Shown piece by piece: positions 41,219 through 49,806 of a DNA stretch of 64,000 nucleotides. Within the stretch, counting starts at the first letter, position 1, and each line of letters starts with the position of its first letter. The position numbers and the translations under genes were made by a program. The DNA is from Lachnospiraceae bacterium (GTDB lineage Bacteria; Bacillota; Clostridia; Lachnospirales; Lachnospiraceae): the NCBI GenBank assembly GCA_900766915.1, contig CAAFXE010000257.1, positions 62,001-126,000 of the forward strand, read 5' to 3'. The notes beneath the pieces were generated by a model. That model had not been told where the DNA came from and did no database searches. It worked only from the letters and a program-made list of their open reading frames with translations.

Positions 41219-42367
41219 TTATTCTTCCCCTTTCTTTTCGCAGTAACGGTAACAGCTGACTTTATGTGTTTCGGAAAGACTGATTTCCGGAGGATAAGCT
41301 CCCTGACAGCCCTCTACACACATTTCACAGCGGTCTTTAAAGTAACAGTAGTTTGGCATATCTACCGGGTTTGGAACCTTACCCGGAATAGAGTAAAGCT
41401 TATCAACCTTTTTACCAACTACCGGTTTCGAAGCCATCAGACCAATGGTATAAGGATGAGAAGGATGCTCGAAGATCTCTTCTGCAGTACCTTTTTCCAC
41501 CACTCTTCCGGCATACATAACAACAATATAATCTGCCATTTCCGCAATGACACCAAGGTCATGGGTAATGAGCATAATGGATGAATTAATCTTGTCCTTT
41601 AACTGACGAAGTAAGTCAAGGATCTGAGCCTGAATCGTAACATCCAGCGCAGTGGTGGGCTCATCGGCAATAATAACCTTTGGATTACATGCCAGAGCAA
41701 TGGCGATCATAACACGCTGACGCATACCACCGGAGAGCTCATGAGGATACATTTTGTAAACACCCTCACTGTTGGCAATACCTACCATTTCCAGAAGTTC
41801 AATGGTACGTGCCTTGATATCCTCTTTACTCTTTCCTTCACCGTCGTGAAGCTCGAGAACCTCTTCGATCTGTCTTCCGATACGAAATACAGGATTTAAA
41901 CTGGTCATAGGCTCCTGGAAGATCATGGAAACTCTGTTTCCACGGATCTCCTGCATTTTCTGCTGAGGCATTTTGGTAACATCTACTGCCTTATCTCCAA
42001 GGTTCAGTCGAATCTCACCTTCTACCACCTGTCCCTGTGGTCTCTGTAAAAGCTGCATTAAGGATAAGCTTGTGACGGATTTACCGCATCCGGATTCACC
42101 TACGATACCTACGGTCTTACCAATCGGCACTTCAAAGCTGACACCGTCAACACTCTTTACGGTACCTGCATCTGTAAAGAAGTAGGTATGAAGATTGTCA
42201 AACTCTACCGCATTTTTATCGTCCTTCATCTTTGTCAGATATTCTGACTCCGGCACATTTTTTCTCTTACGTTTCTTTTCAAACTCATTGGTGATCTTAC
42301 GGTTTTGTTTTGAAATCTGGCGGGATTCTTTCGCTGAAAGATAGCCCTCTGTTTTTTTCTTAGCCAT
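41219..42367 (-). CDS. oppD: Oligopeptide ABC transporter ATPase (OppD-type)
   Basis: 382 residues: a basic N-terminal extension of about 50 residues (KESRQISKQNRKITNEFEKK), then the ATPase with Walker A GESGCGKSVTS, Q-loop MIFQEPMTSLNPVFRIGRQI, signature LSGGMRQRVMIAIALAC, Walker B VIIADEPTTALDVT and LITHDLGVIAEMADYIVVMY. The C-terminal Cys region CYFKDRCEMCVEGCQGAYP mirrors OppF. The N-terminal extension is longer than in most OppD proteins. Confidence 0.93.
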   Translation of the reverse strand: MAKKKTEGYLSAKESRQISKQNRKITNEFEKKRKRKNVPESEYLTKMKDDKNAVEFDNLHTYFFTDAGTVKSVDGVSFEVPIGKTVGIVGESGCGKSVTSLSLMQLLQRPQGQVVEGEIRLNLGDKAVDVTKMPQQKMQEIRGNRVSMIFQEPMTSLNPVFRIGRQIEEVLELHDGEGKSKEDIKARTIELLEMVGIANSEGVYKMYPHELSGGMRQRVMIAIALACNPKVIIADEPTTALDVTIQAQILDLLRQLKDKINSSIMLITHDLGVIAEMADYIVVMYAGRVVEKGTAEEIFEHPSHPYTIGLMASKPVVGKKVDKLYSIPGKVPNPVDMPNYCYFKDRCEMCVEGCQGAYPPEISLSETHKVSCYRYCEKKGEE

Positions 42368-42377
42368 ATTTTCCTCC

Positions 42378-43916
42378 TTACCGTTTCATTTTCGGGTCAA
42401 ACGCATCACGCAGACCGTCACCTACAAAGTTAAATCCAAGCACGGCGATCAACAGACAGATACCGGCCGGAATCCATACAAACCAATAATGTGTCATTAC
42501 AAAAGAATCATTTACGTCTGAGATAATGTTACCCCAGGATGCAAACGGGAATTTAACACCGATTCCTAAGAAGGAAAGGGTTGCTTCCATGATGATCGTT
42601 GAACCAAGGCTCATGGTACAGGATACAATGAGCTGTGGAATAACATTTGGAATCAGATGTCTGAAAATTCTGCGGCTGACACGGATACCGCAGGCTTCTG
42701 CTGCTGTCATAAATTCCTGTTCACGTAAGGAAAGGATCTGTCCACGCACCAGACGGGCGATGGATGGCCAGCCAAGGAATCCAAGGATCAGCATCAGATA
42801 GAACATACGGGTCATCGGCGCCACCTTCATGGCATCCATGGCCGCACCTAAGATAATGATCAACGGCATGGACGGAATACAGTAAAATACGTCTACGATA
42901 CGCATGATCAGGTTATCTACCCATTTGCCAAAATATCCGGCAACACCGCCTAAGGTTACACCGATAATTACGGAAATAAATACAACGATGAAACCAATGA
43001 CTAAGGATACACGTCCGCCGTACATGAGACGGGTCAGCATATCCATACCGTTTGCATCTGTACCTAACCAGTGCTCTTTGGTTGGAGCAGCATAGGAATC
43101 ATAGACATAAGTTTCTTTTCCTCTTCTGATGGACCAGGTCTCACTGGTAGCATCGTAAGAAATCTTATAGGTATCTTCCCCTGCTTCATCTGTATACTGT
43201 ACTTCTGAAAGTCCATCATCGATGGCAGCTTCCATAGTTTCTTTAAAATCTCTTGATAATACAATACCATTTTCTACCGGAGAAATTACCAGACGGCTGA
43301 TGTAGCCAACTACCTGTCCACCGGTTAAGATATTGTGTTCCTCATCAATGGTAAATTCCTTACCTTCGGCTGTAAAGGAAGTTTCTTCTGCTTTAAATGC
43401 TTTTAATGCTGCATATTTTTCAGCAAAGGTAAATTCATAGCCTTCTCCATGGACAATGTCCTTGAATGCGATGGCAAGAGTTGTTCCGTTAGAAGAGATC
43501 AGATAAAAATCTTCTCCTTCTTCTGTCAGATCATAGGTTACATCCTTATAAGTAAAGGAAGCTTCTTTTTTCTGATATGCCAGCTGGAATTTTGCCTGAA
43601 GGACACTGTCAAACTTCTGTCCTTCTGCTGACATATAGCGGAATTCTTTATTTTTTACTGCTCCTGCATATTCCTTCATCTGATTTTCATAACGATAGAA
43701 CTGCTGATCCTGAGTATAGGGGCTGACCAGTCCGCCAATGAAGGAAAATACAAACATTGCAATGAGCATCACCATTCCCAGTACCGCAAGACGGTTACGG
43801 AAGAAACGTTTTATAACCAGGGCTCCCGGAGAGAGCACCTTTACACGTCTGTCGTCATTGAGGGAATAAGTTTCATTTTCATTTGTGTTTGTTGTTTCTA
43901 AATTTTTATCGTTCAT
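42378..43916 (-). CDS. oppC: Oligopeptide ABC transporter permease (OppC-type) with large extracytoplasmic insert
   Basis: 512 residues against a usual 290-320. The cytoplasmic start and first helix (FRNRLAVLGMVMLIAMFVFS, about residues 40-62) are normal, as is the downstream WLGTDANGMDMLTRLMYGGR and the EAA loop AAEACGIRVSRRIFRHLIPN. Between them, about residues 70-280, lies an insert of roughly 210 residues with repeated short beta-type units (FTYKDVTYDLTEEGEDFYLI). It should face outside and may touch the binding protein. Overlap-free, 17 bases after the OppB-type gene. Confidence 0.92.
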   Translation of the reverse strand: MNDKNLETTNTNENETYSLNDDRRVKVLSPGALVIKRFFRNRLAVLGMVMLIAMFVFSFIGGLVSPYTQDQQFYRYENQMKEYAGAVKNKEFRYMSAEGQKFDSVLQAKFQLAYQKKEASFTYKDVTYDLTEEGEDFYLISSNGTTLAIAFKDIVHGEGYEFTFAEKYAALKAFKAEETSFTAEGKEFTIDEEHNILTGGQVVGYISRLVISPVENGIVLSRDFKETMEAAIDDGLSEVQYTDEAGEDTYKISYDATSETWSIRRGKETYVYDSYAAPTKEHWLGTDANGMDMLTRLMYGGRVSLVIGFIVVFISVIIGVTLGGVAGYFGKWVDNLIMRIVDVFYCIPSMPLIIILGAAMDAMKVAPMTRMFYLMLILGFLGWPSIARLVRGQILSLREQEFMTAAEACGIRVSRRIFRHLIPNVIPQLIVSCTMSLGSTIIMEATLSFLGIGVKFPFASWGNIISDVNDSFVMTHYWFVWIPAGICLLIAVLGFNFVGDGLRDAFDPKMKR

Positions 43917-43933
43917 AACAGGACCCTCCTTTC

Positions 43934-44920
43934 CTACGCAATGCGTACTCGTGGGTCAACCACGGCATATAAAATATCGGAAAGCAGGTTGCCTGACAAT
44001 GTCAAAATCGCCAAAAACGTCATATAGAACATGGAAAACGGAATATCTCCGATAACCATTGCATGATAAGACGTAAAACCGATACCCGGGATAGAAAACA
44101 GTGTTTCTGTGATCAGAGCACCGGAGAATAAGGACGGTAAAGAACCGCCAATGATAGTTACCAGCGGAATCAAAGTGTTTCTGAAAGCATGCTGGTAGAT
44201 AACTTTCTTTTCGGATAATCCCTTCGCTCTTGCTGTACGGATATAGTCAGCGTTTAACACCTCCAGCATATTGGTACGTGTATATCGCATCAGGGAGCCT
44301 ACGGAAACAATGACTAAGGTTGTAATTGGCAACACGAGATGACTTGCCTTGTCCAAAAACTGCCCGAGAGCGTCTAACTGGGCATAATTACGGCCTACCA
44401 GGCCATATAAATCAAACCAGCCTAATTTTACGGAAAAGACCAGTTTTAAAATGGTTGCAAAAAAGAAGGTCGGCAGAGAAATACCTACCAGTGCACCTGC
44501 AGTGATGGCATAATCTGCTTTTGAGTACTGTTTTGTAGCGGCGATAACACCAAGTGGAATTGCAATGAGTAGTTCAAATACAAAAGCAATGGCACCCATA
44601 GTAAATGACAGCCAGATAACATCGTTAAACTTCTGAAGTACCGGAACTGTATATTTCCAGCTGTCTCCAAAATTTCCCCGAACTGCATCTGCCAGCCATG
44701 TAAGATAGCCCGGCAGAATACCCTTATCCAAACCGTATGCCGCATTTAACTGAGCCAGCCATTCATCATATGGTTTTGCGCCCGGTGCTGCTGCAAGCTG
44801 CATTGCCATGTTTTCCACATAGGAAGCCGGCAGACAACGTAAAAGTCCATAAATAATGAACGTTGCGCAAAACAGAATCATAACTGACAACATAATTCTT
44901 TTCAGGATGTATTTTCGCAT
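43934..44920 (-). CDS. oppB: Oligopeptide ABC transporter permease (OppB-type)
   Basis: 328-residue membrane protein with six helices. The first helix (RIMLSVMILFCATFIIYGLL), the YGLDKGILPGYLTWLADAVR loop and the EAA motif RTARAKGLSEKKVIYQHAFR are typical. It pairs with the OppC-type permease. A hairpin at 44982-45010 separates it from the binding-protein gene. GAGAGGAAG precedes the ATG. Confidence 0.94.
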   Translation of the reverse strand: MRKYILKRIMLSVMILFCATFIIYGLLRCLPASYVENMAMQLAAAPGAKPYDEWLAQLNAAYGLDKGILPGYLTWLADAVRGNFGDSWKYTVPVLQKFNDVIWLSFTMGAIAFVFELLIAIPLGVIAATKQYSKADYAITAGALVGISLPTFFFATILKLVFSVKLGWFDLYGLVGRNYAQLDALGQFLDKASHLVLPITTLVIVSVGSLMRYTRTNMLEVLNADYIRTARAKGLSEKKVIYQHAFRNTLIPLVTIIGGSLPSLFSGALITETLFSIPGIGFTSYHAMVIGDIPFSMFYMTFLAILTLSGNLLSDILYAVVDPRVRIA

Positions 44921-44981
44921 GCGGTGATTCTTCCTCTCTATTAAATGAAATACTGGTTCTGTTAGCTTTTTATCAAAGCAA

Positions 44982-45010
44982 TTTACCGGAAATGCCAGAT
45001 TTCCGGTAAA
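44982..45010 (-). terminator. Hairpin between oppA and oppB
   Basis: Twelve-base arms TTTACCGGAAAT / ATTTCCGGTAAA with a five-base loop. Without a T run it probably acts by RNA processing or protection, raising oppA message over the rest of the operon. Confidence 0.65.
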
Positions 45011-45050
45011 CTGCCCTAACTGTTAGAAGGAATAAAATAATTCTATACTA

Positions 45051-47315
45051 TTATTTTACTACAATGTTTTCAATTTCACTCTTCCAGTTCCAGTATGGAG
45101 TCATATCTGTTGGCAGAGAGGTAACATCCACACGTTCTGTAGATACAACGTAAGCATCAGAACGCTGGTATACCGGGATTTCTACACCCCAATCCATGAT
45201 GATTTCCATCGCTGCCTTGTACAGACCTTTACGGTAAGACTGTTCTGTAGACTGACGTGCATCCATGATCAGTGTATCAAGATCTTCGTCGTTGATCTGG
45301 TAGTAGTTTGTAGAACCTTCGCTGTGATATAACTGATACATATCCGGGTCAGTAGATGCTCTCCATGCAGCACACCACATTTCAGCCACACCTGTCTGGT
45401 AAGAAGCAAAGAGGTCTGATGCGTTTGCAAGGTCGTTCACTGTTAAAGTAAAGCCAATCTTTGCAAAAGCATCTGATGCGTTCTTCAGAACGAGGAAGGT
45501 TGGGTGGTCACCGGAACCGTTTGCACCGATGTTTACGGTGTACTCAAGTTTTGCTCCAGCCGGAGCTGCTGTTAATTTGCCATCTGTTACAGTGTAGCCT
45601 GCTGCTTCGAAGTAACCGAGTGCTGCTTCTAAAGCTGCTGCGTATTTTTCATCTGCTTTCATATCAGCAGTATAAATTGGATTTCCGTCTACATCTACGG
45701 AATAAGCAACGGTATAACCGTCATCTGTAACCTGAGGAGCTGCCCAGGAAGTATTGGAAATCGGATAGTTGATAATAGAAGCTGTATCTCCGTAGTAAGA
45801 GTCGATACCTTCTTCACGGTAAGCTGCCAAAACAGTACCGATTGCTTTACGAAGAGCTTTGGATTCTGCAGAAGCAGGATCATCTCCGACCTTTACATTC
45901 TTTGCTGCAATACCGATATATCCATATCCCGGATAATCGATGAGTTTTGTTGTAATAACTTTTCCATCAAGGGATGGATCTCCGCCATTTAACTCTGCGA
46001 TCTGTTTAGCAACTTCTGTAGAGTAGGAAGGTGTTGCAAGGTCGATGGTACCTGTGCTGATACCATTTAACATATCAGCTTCTTTTGTTTCGATCATGTT
46101 GAGATATTTTGTCTTTGGTTCACCCTTATAGTATGTCGGGTTGGCTTCCATATAAACAACACCGTTGGCAACTTCTTTGAATACATATGCACCGGCACCC
46201 ATTGGACTGGTTGTCTTTGCACGAGCTAAGGAAAGGTCACCCTTTACAAAACCGAAGCTGTTGTTGTCGTAATCATAGAGAGCTTCATCACCATAGTAGT
46301 GAAGCGGAGCGATTACCTGCTGCATCTGGTAGATCATAGTTGCATCCAGCTCGCTTGCTACGATACGTACGCTGTAATCGCCTGTACGCTGAATACCAGC
46401 GATGGAAGCTGCAGAATCACCTGTCTGAATACCGATGCTGTAGGAATCATAGTCATTCATTAAATCAGGGATTAAAGAGCCTGCTGTTTCTGTGGAAGAC
46501 ATGGTAAGGATATCCCAGTCATATGCTTCGCAAAGAGCTGTGAAGAAATCTGCTGCTGTTGCACCTTCTGCAAGACCCGGAATGTTCCATGCTTCTGCTG
46601 CACCTGCCACATCACCTTCTTCTGCTGCACCTGCTGCTACACAGTAATCAACGATTTCCTGAGCGAATTTTTCTCCGGCCTGGTCAAGATCAGCCCAGAA
46701 TGCTGTCTGAGTTGCTTCATCCCAGTAAGTGAAGTCTGTATTATCACGTCCGGCTGCTACTAACAGGTTGAACATTGTGTCCATACCTGTACGGTACTCC
46801 TGTAAACCTAAGATTGGTGTAGAGTACAGTGTAGAAGATCCATCATAAGATGGGTCAAGAAGAACGTACAAACTGAAGATAAAGTCATCGATGTCAACCG
46901 GTGTTCCGTCAGAGAATACCAGATCATCACGCATGGTAATATCATAGAATACAGTTCCGTCTTCATTTTCTGTTACAACGATATCTGACGGGCCTGTATA
47001 AGTATAGTCTGTACCGTTATAGGAACGGGTTTCTCCTTCGATGCCGTTGAGTACCGGGTTAGATACACGGTCAACGTACATCATGTAAAGCTGGGTAAGT
47101 TCAGCTACGTCCTGGTCATCTGCACTCTGTGCAAAGAACGGAGAGAATTTGTTTTCAAATCCTGTTGCAGAAATGACTAAGGTTCCGGCTTCTGCTGTTT
47201 CATTGCCTGCAGCCGGTTTGTCTGCAGTTTCATTTTTTGAACCACAGCCTGCAAGTAAGCTGCAGCACATTACCAGGCCTAAGAAAAGGGCCAGTAATCT
47301 TTTACTTTTTCTCAT
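45051..47315 (-). CDS. oppA: Oligopeptide ABC transporter substrate-binding lipoprotein (OppA-type)
   Basis: 754-residue lipoprotein with signal MRKSKRLLALFLGLVMCC and lipobox LLAGC. It belongs to SBP_bac_5 (DITMRDDLVFSDGTPVDIDD, YRKGLYKAAMEIIMDWGVEI), but is longer than the usual 540-600 residues, with added acidic and Ala-rich segments near residues 190-260. The long form may match the enlarged OppC-type permease. The ATG at 47315 was chosen because AAAGGAGG lies just before it; an upstream ATG at 47351 precedes that site. It has a near-consensus promoter. Confidence 0.93.
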   Translation of the reverse strand: MRKSKRLLALFLGLVMCCSLLAGCGSKNETADKPAAGNETAEAGTLVISATGFENKFSPFFAQSADDQDVAELTQLYMMYVDRVSNPVLNGIEGETRSYNGTDYTYTGPSDIVVTENEDGTVFYDITMRDDLVFSDGTPVDIDDFIFSLYVLLDPSYDGSSTLYSTPILGLQEYRTGMDTMFNLLVAAGRDNTDFTYWDEATQTAFWADLDQAGEKFAQEIVDYCVAAGAAEEGDVAGAAEAWNIPGLAEGATAADFFTALCEAYDWDILTMSSTETAGSLIPDLMNDYDSYSIGIQTGDSAASIAGIQRTGDYSVRIVASELDATMIYQMQQVIAPLHYYGDEALYDYDNNSFGFVKGDLSLARAKTTSPMGAGAYVFKEVANGVVYMEANPTYYKGEPKTKYLNMIETKEADMLNGISTGTIDLATPSYSTEVAKQIAELNGGDPSLDGKVITTKLIDYPGYGYIGIAAKNVKVGDDPASAESKALRKAIGTVLAAYREEGIDSYYGDTASIINYPISNTSWAAPQVTDDGYTVAYSVDVDGNPIYTADMKADEKYAAALEAALGYFEAAGYTVTDGKLTAAPAGAKLEYTVNIGANGSGDHPTFLVLKNASDAFAKIGFTLTVNDLANASDLFASYQTGVAEMWCAAWRASTDPDMYQLYHSEGSTNYYQINDEDLDTLIMDARQSTEQSYRKGLYKAAMEIIMDWGVEIPVYQRSDAYVVSTERVDVTSLPTDMTPYWNWKSEIENIVVK

Positions 47316-47347
47316 AAAAAGTTTTCCTCCTTTTAAATTTTCTATTC

Positions 47348-47385
47348 GCAACTGTTTCGTACCTTACATATTTCTGAACAGTTGC
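47348..47385. repeat. Palindromic element in the oppA leader
   Basis: Arms GCAACTGTT (47348-47356) and AACAGTTGC (47377-47385), with the conserved CGTACCTT after the left arm and TTTCTG before the right. It lies between the oppA promoter and ribosome site, so it is part of the mRNA leader. Confidence 0.75.
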
Positions 47386-47420
47386 CTGTGTGTCACTTTT
47401 GAAAAGCACATACGTCCCTA

Positions 47421-47449
47421 ATTATATCGTCCGTCAAACCTTTTGTCAA
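47421..47449 (-). promoter_or_regulatory. Promoter of the oligopeptide transporter operon
   Basis: TTGACA (47449-47444), 17 bases, TATAAT (47426-47421): a perfect sigma-A consensus. Upstream the CAGTAAAAA/TTTTTACTG bases near 47468-47510 could be a weak operator or the end hairpin of the previous gene. Confidence 0.92.
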
Positions 47450-47497
47450 TTCACTGTAGTAACGCAAGACAGTAAAAACAGTAGTTTTTTGACGATT

Positions 47498-48034
47498 TTA
47501 CTGTTTTTTCCAGACCATTTTCAAAATTTCCTGTCGAAAAATCCAGCAAAGCAGAAAAACAGCACTCTCCATCACAAGAAAAATCAGTGCTTTTCCCGTT
47601 TTTCTTTCGAATCCATTGGTGATCAAAAAGAGTAATTCACCTAAAACAGCTGCCCCTGCAGACACCATGGTAAGCACCGCCCGGACGGGAAGCTGTCCTA
47701 CCGTAGCCTCATAGACATAAGCCCGAAGAACCTTTCCTCCGGAGGTTAACCGTCCCAGTCCCCACAGTATGCTCACCCCAAAAACCAGTGCTGCACATAC
47801 AGGAATTACCACATAGAAAGTGCCGGTGGCTCCCGGAGCATCGATCCAGGCCGCCACTGCCAAAAGGATCACCATCAAAATGCCCATTTCCCAAAGAATC
47901 ATCAGCTTTTTTCGAAGCAGGGAGTTTTCTCCCTGCCACGCATACAGGTTTCCCTGATAAGCATACTCTCCATTTTCGTCTTTTTGAAAATCGTTGAGAT
48001 AGGCTTTTCTGCCTTTATATTTTTTTTCGGCCAT
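47498..48034 (-). CDS. Membrane protein of unknown function
   Basis: 178 residues with four likely helices (MILWEMGILMVILLAVAAWI, FYVVIPVCAALVFGVSILWG, LTMVSAGAAVLGELLFLI, ALIFLVMESAVFLLCWIF) and a hydrophilic N-terminus (MAEKKYKGRKAYLNDFQKDE). I do not recognise the family. The ATG at 48034 follows the M3 peptidase stop by one base, so the two are probably co-translated; an upstream in-frame ATG lies inside the peptidase gene. It could be a partner of that peptidase, but nothing in the sequence shows this. Confidence 0.65.
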   Translation of the reverse strand: MAEKKYKGRKAYLNDFQKDENGEYAYQGNLYAWQGENSLLRKKLMILWEMGILMVILLAVAAWIDAPGATGTFYVVIPVCAALVFGVSILWGLGRLTSGGKVLRAYVYEATVGQLPVRAVLTMVSAGAAVLGELLFLITNGFERKTGKALIFLVMESAVFLLCWIFRQEILKMVWKKQ

Positions 48035-48035
48035 A

Positions 48036-49739
48036 TTAATTGATTCCTGTAAGGTCGAAGGAAGCAAGCCAGTTATTGGCAGTTTCACATACACCTCTTA
48101 AGGTTGCTTCTTCAAATGGGCTTTCCATACCTGCATTTTTCAAAAGATCTGTGAATACATGACTTCCGCCCTGTTTTGTATAAGCCATATAGTGTTCCCA
48201 TGCATCTTTGCGGTCCTTCTGAAGCATTGCCCAGAACTGTAATGCAACCGTCTGTGCCAGACAGTAATCAATGTAATAGAACGGGCTGGAGTAGATATGG
48301 TGCTGACGCTGCCATCCTTCTCCTTCACTGTAGAACGGAATCTCTCCGTCCAGTTTCACCCATGGCATGTAAATGCCAAGAAGCTCTTTCCATACACCGT
48401 GACGTTCCTGTGGAGTCATTTCCGGCTTTTCAAATACGATATGCTGGAAATGGTCTACCATGGTTCCGTATGGAATAAAGGTTAACGCACCTGATAAGTG
48501 GCTGTAATAGAACTTGCGGGTATCTTCGCCGAAAAATTCCTCTGCCCATGGCCATGAGAAAAATTCCATAGACATGGAATGTACTTCGCAGGCTTCCAGT
48601 CCCGGCCATACGGTTGCCAGCGGCACACGTTTACGGTTCATCCATGCAGCAAAGGCATGGCCTGCTTCATGCGTAACAACCTCTACGTCATGCTGGGTTC
48701 CGTTGAAGTTTGCAAAGATAAACGGAACTTCATAATCCGGAATGCTGGTGCAGTATCCGCCGCCTGCTTTTCCTTTAGTAGATAATACATCTAAAAGCTC
48801 ATTATCCAGCATCATATTGAAAAATTCGCTTGTTTCCGGCGAAAGTTCATCATAGAATTTCTTACCCTGTGCAAGGATCTCATCCGGTGTGCCATATGGC
48901 TTTGGATTTCCGGAACGGAATTCCAGCGCACAGTCCGCAAAGCTCATAGGAAATTCTTTTCCAAGGCGTTTTGCCTGTTCTTTGTAAATTTCAGTCGCTA
49001 CAGGAACCAGATATTTTACCACTGCCTCACGGAATTTTTCCACATCCTGCTTGTCATAGCAGTTACGCTGCATACGGTAGTAACCAAGCTCTGTATATCC
49101 GTCGTAGCCAAGCTTTTTACCCATGGCATCGCGTACATGAACCAGCTTGTCATAAAGATCATCTAATTCTTTCTGATTGTCCTTATACCACTGGCCTTCT
49201 GCCTTCCATGCTGCAAGTCTTCTCTCATCATCTGCATCATTTTTAAATGGTGTGATCTGAGAAATGGTATATACATTTTCCTCGAAAGGAATCTGTGCGG
49301 AAGCAAGCAGCTTTTCATAGTTTGTCTTTAACTCGTTTTCTTCCTGTAAAAGCGGAATGATCTCCGGTGAGAAGGTTTTCTTTTCCATCTCTGCATTGAC
49401 AAACATCAGTGTACCGTATTCCTTTTCAAACTCCGGACGGAAAGCACTTTCCAGAAGCACATCATTCCATTTCTGAAGATATTCAGTAAGAACAGGACCG
49501 GCGTCGTTTAACACCTTCATCTCTCCGTCATAAAATTCATCCTCGGTATTGATGGTGTGACGAATGTGTGCCAGTGTCATAAGTGTTTCCAAATGTTTTT
49601 CCAAAGTATCCTTTTCCAGGAAAGCAGCTTTTGCTTCCTCATAGGATTTCGCACCCGCAAGACGCTCTGTTAAAGCTGTGAGCTGCAATTTGATACTTTC
49701 AAAATCCGGTCTTTCATAGACCATCTGTGAAAATTTCAT
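48036..49739 (-). CDS. M3-family oligoendopeptidase (PepF-like)
   Basis: 567-residue cytoplasmic zinc peptidase that cuts short peptides. The active site EVVTHEAGHAFAAWMN has the HExxH motif, and the third ligand Glu lies in LEACEVHSMSMEFFSWPW. The helical cap domain fills the first 300 residues. Length and the C-terminal DYCLAQTVALQFW segment match the M3B group. It probably degrades peptides taken up by the neighbouring transporter. A half copy of the palindromic element sits in its leader near 49781-49800. Confidence 0.92.
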   Translation of the reverse strand: MKFSQMVYERPDFESIKLQLTALTERLAGAKSYEEAKAAFLEKDTLEKHLETLMTLAHIRHTINTEDEFYDGEMKVLNDAGPVLTEYLQKWNDVLLESAFRPEFEKEYGTLMFVNAEMEKKTFSPEIIPLLQEENELKTNYEKLLASAQIPFEENVYTISQITPFKNDADDERRLAAWKAEGQWYKDNQKELDDLYDKLVHVRDAMGKKLGYDGYTELGYYRMQRNCYDKQDVEKFREAVVKYLVPVATEIYKEQAKRLGKEFPMSFADCALEFRSGNPKPYGTPDEILAQGKKFYDELSPETSEFFNMMLDNELLDVLSTKGKAGGGYCTSIPDYEVPFIFANFNGTQHDVEVVTHEAGHAFAAWMNRKRVPLATVWPGLEACEVHSMSMEFFSWPWAEEFFGEDTRKFYYSHLSGALTFIPYGTMVDHFQHIVFEKPEMTPQERHGVWKELLGIYMPWVKLDGEIPFYSEGEGWQRQHHIYSSPFYYIDYCLAQTVALQFWAMLQKDRKDAWEHYMAYTKQGGSHVFTDLLKNAGMESPFEEATLRGVCETANNWLASFDLTGIN

Positions 49740-49806
49740 ATTAAAATCTCCTGTCTGTTTTTTTTGAATTCCTGTTTGTTATCTGTTTTTGTACCTTACA
49801 AAGCCT

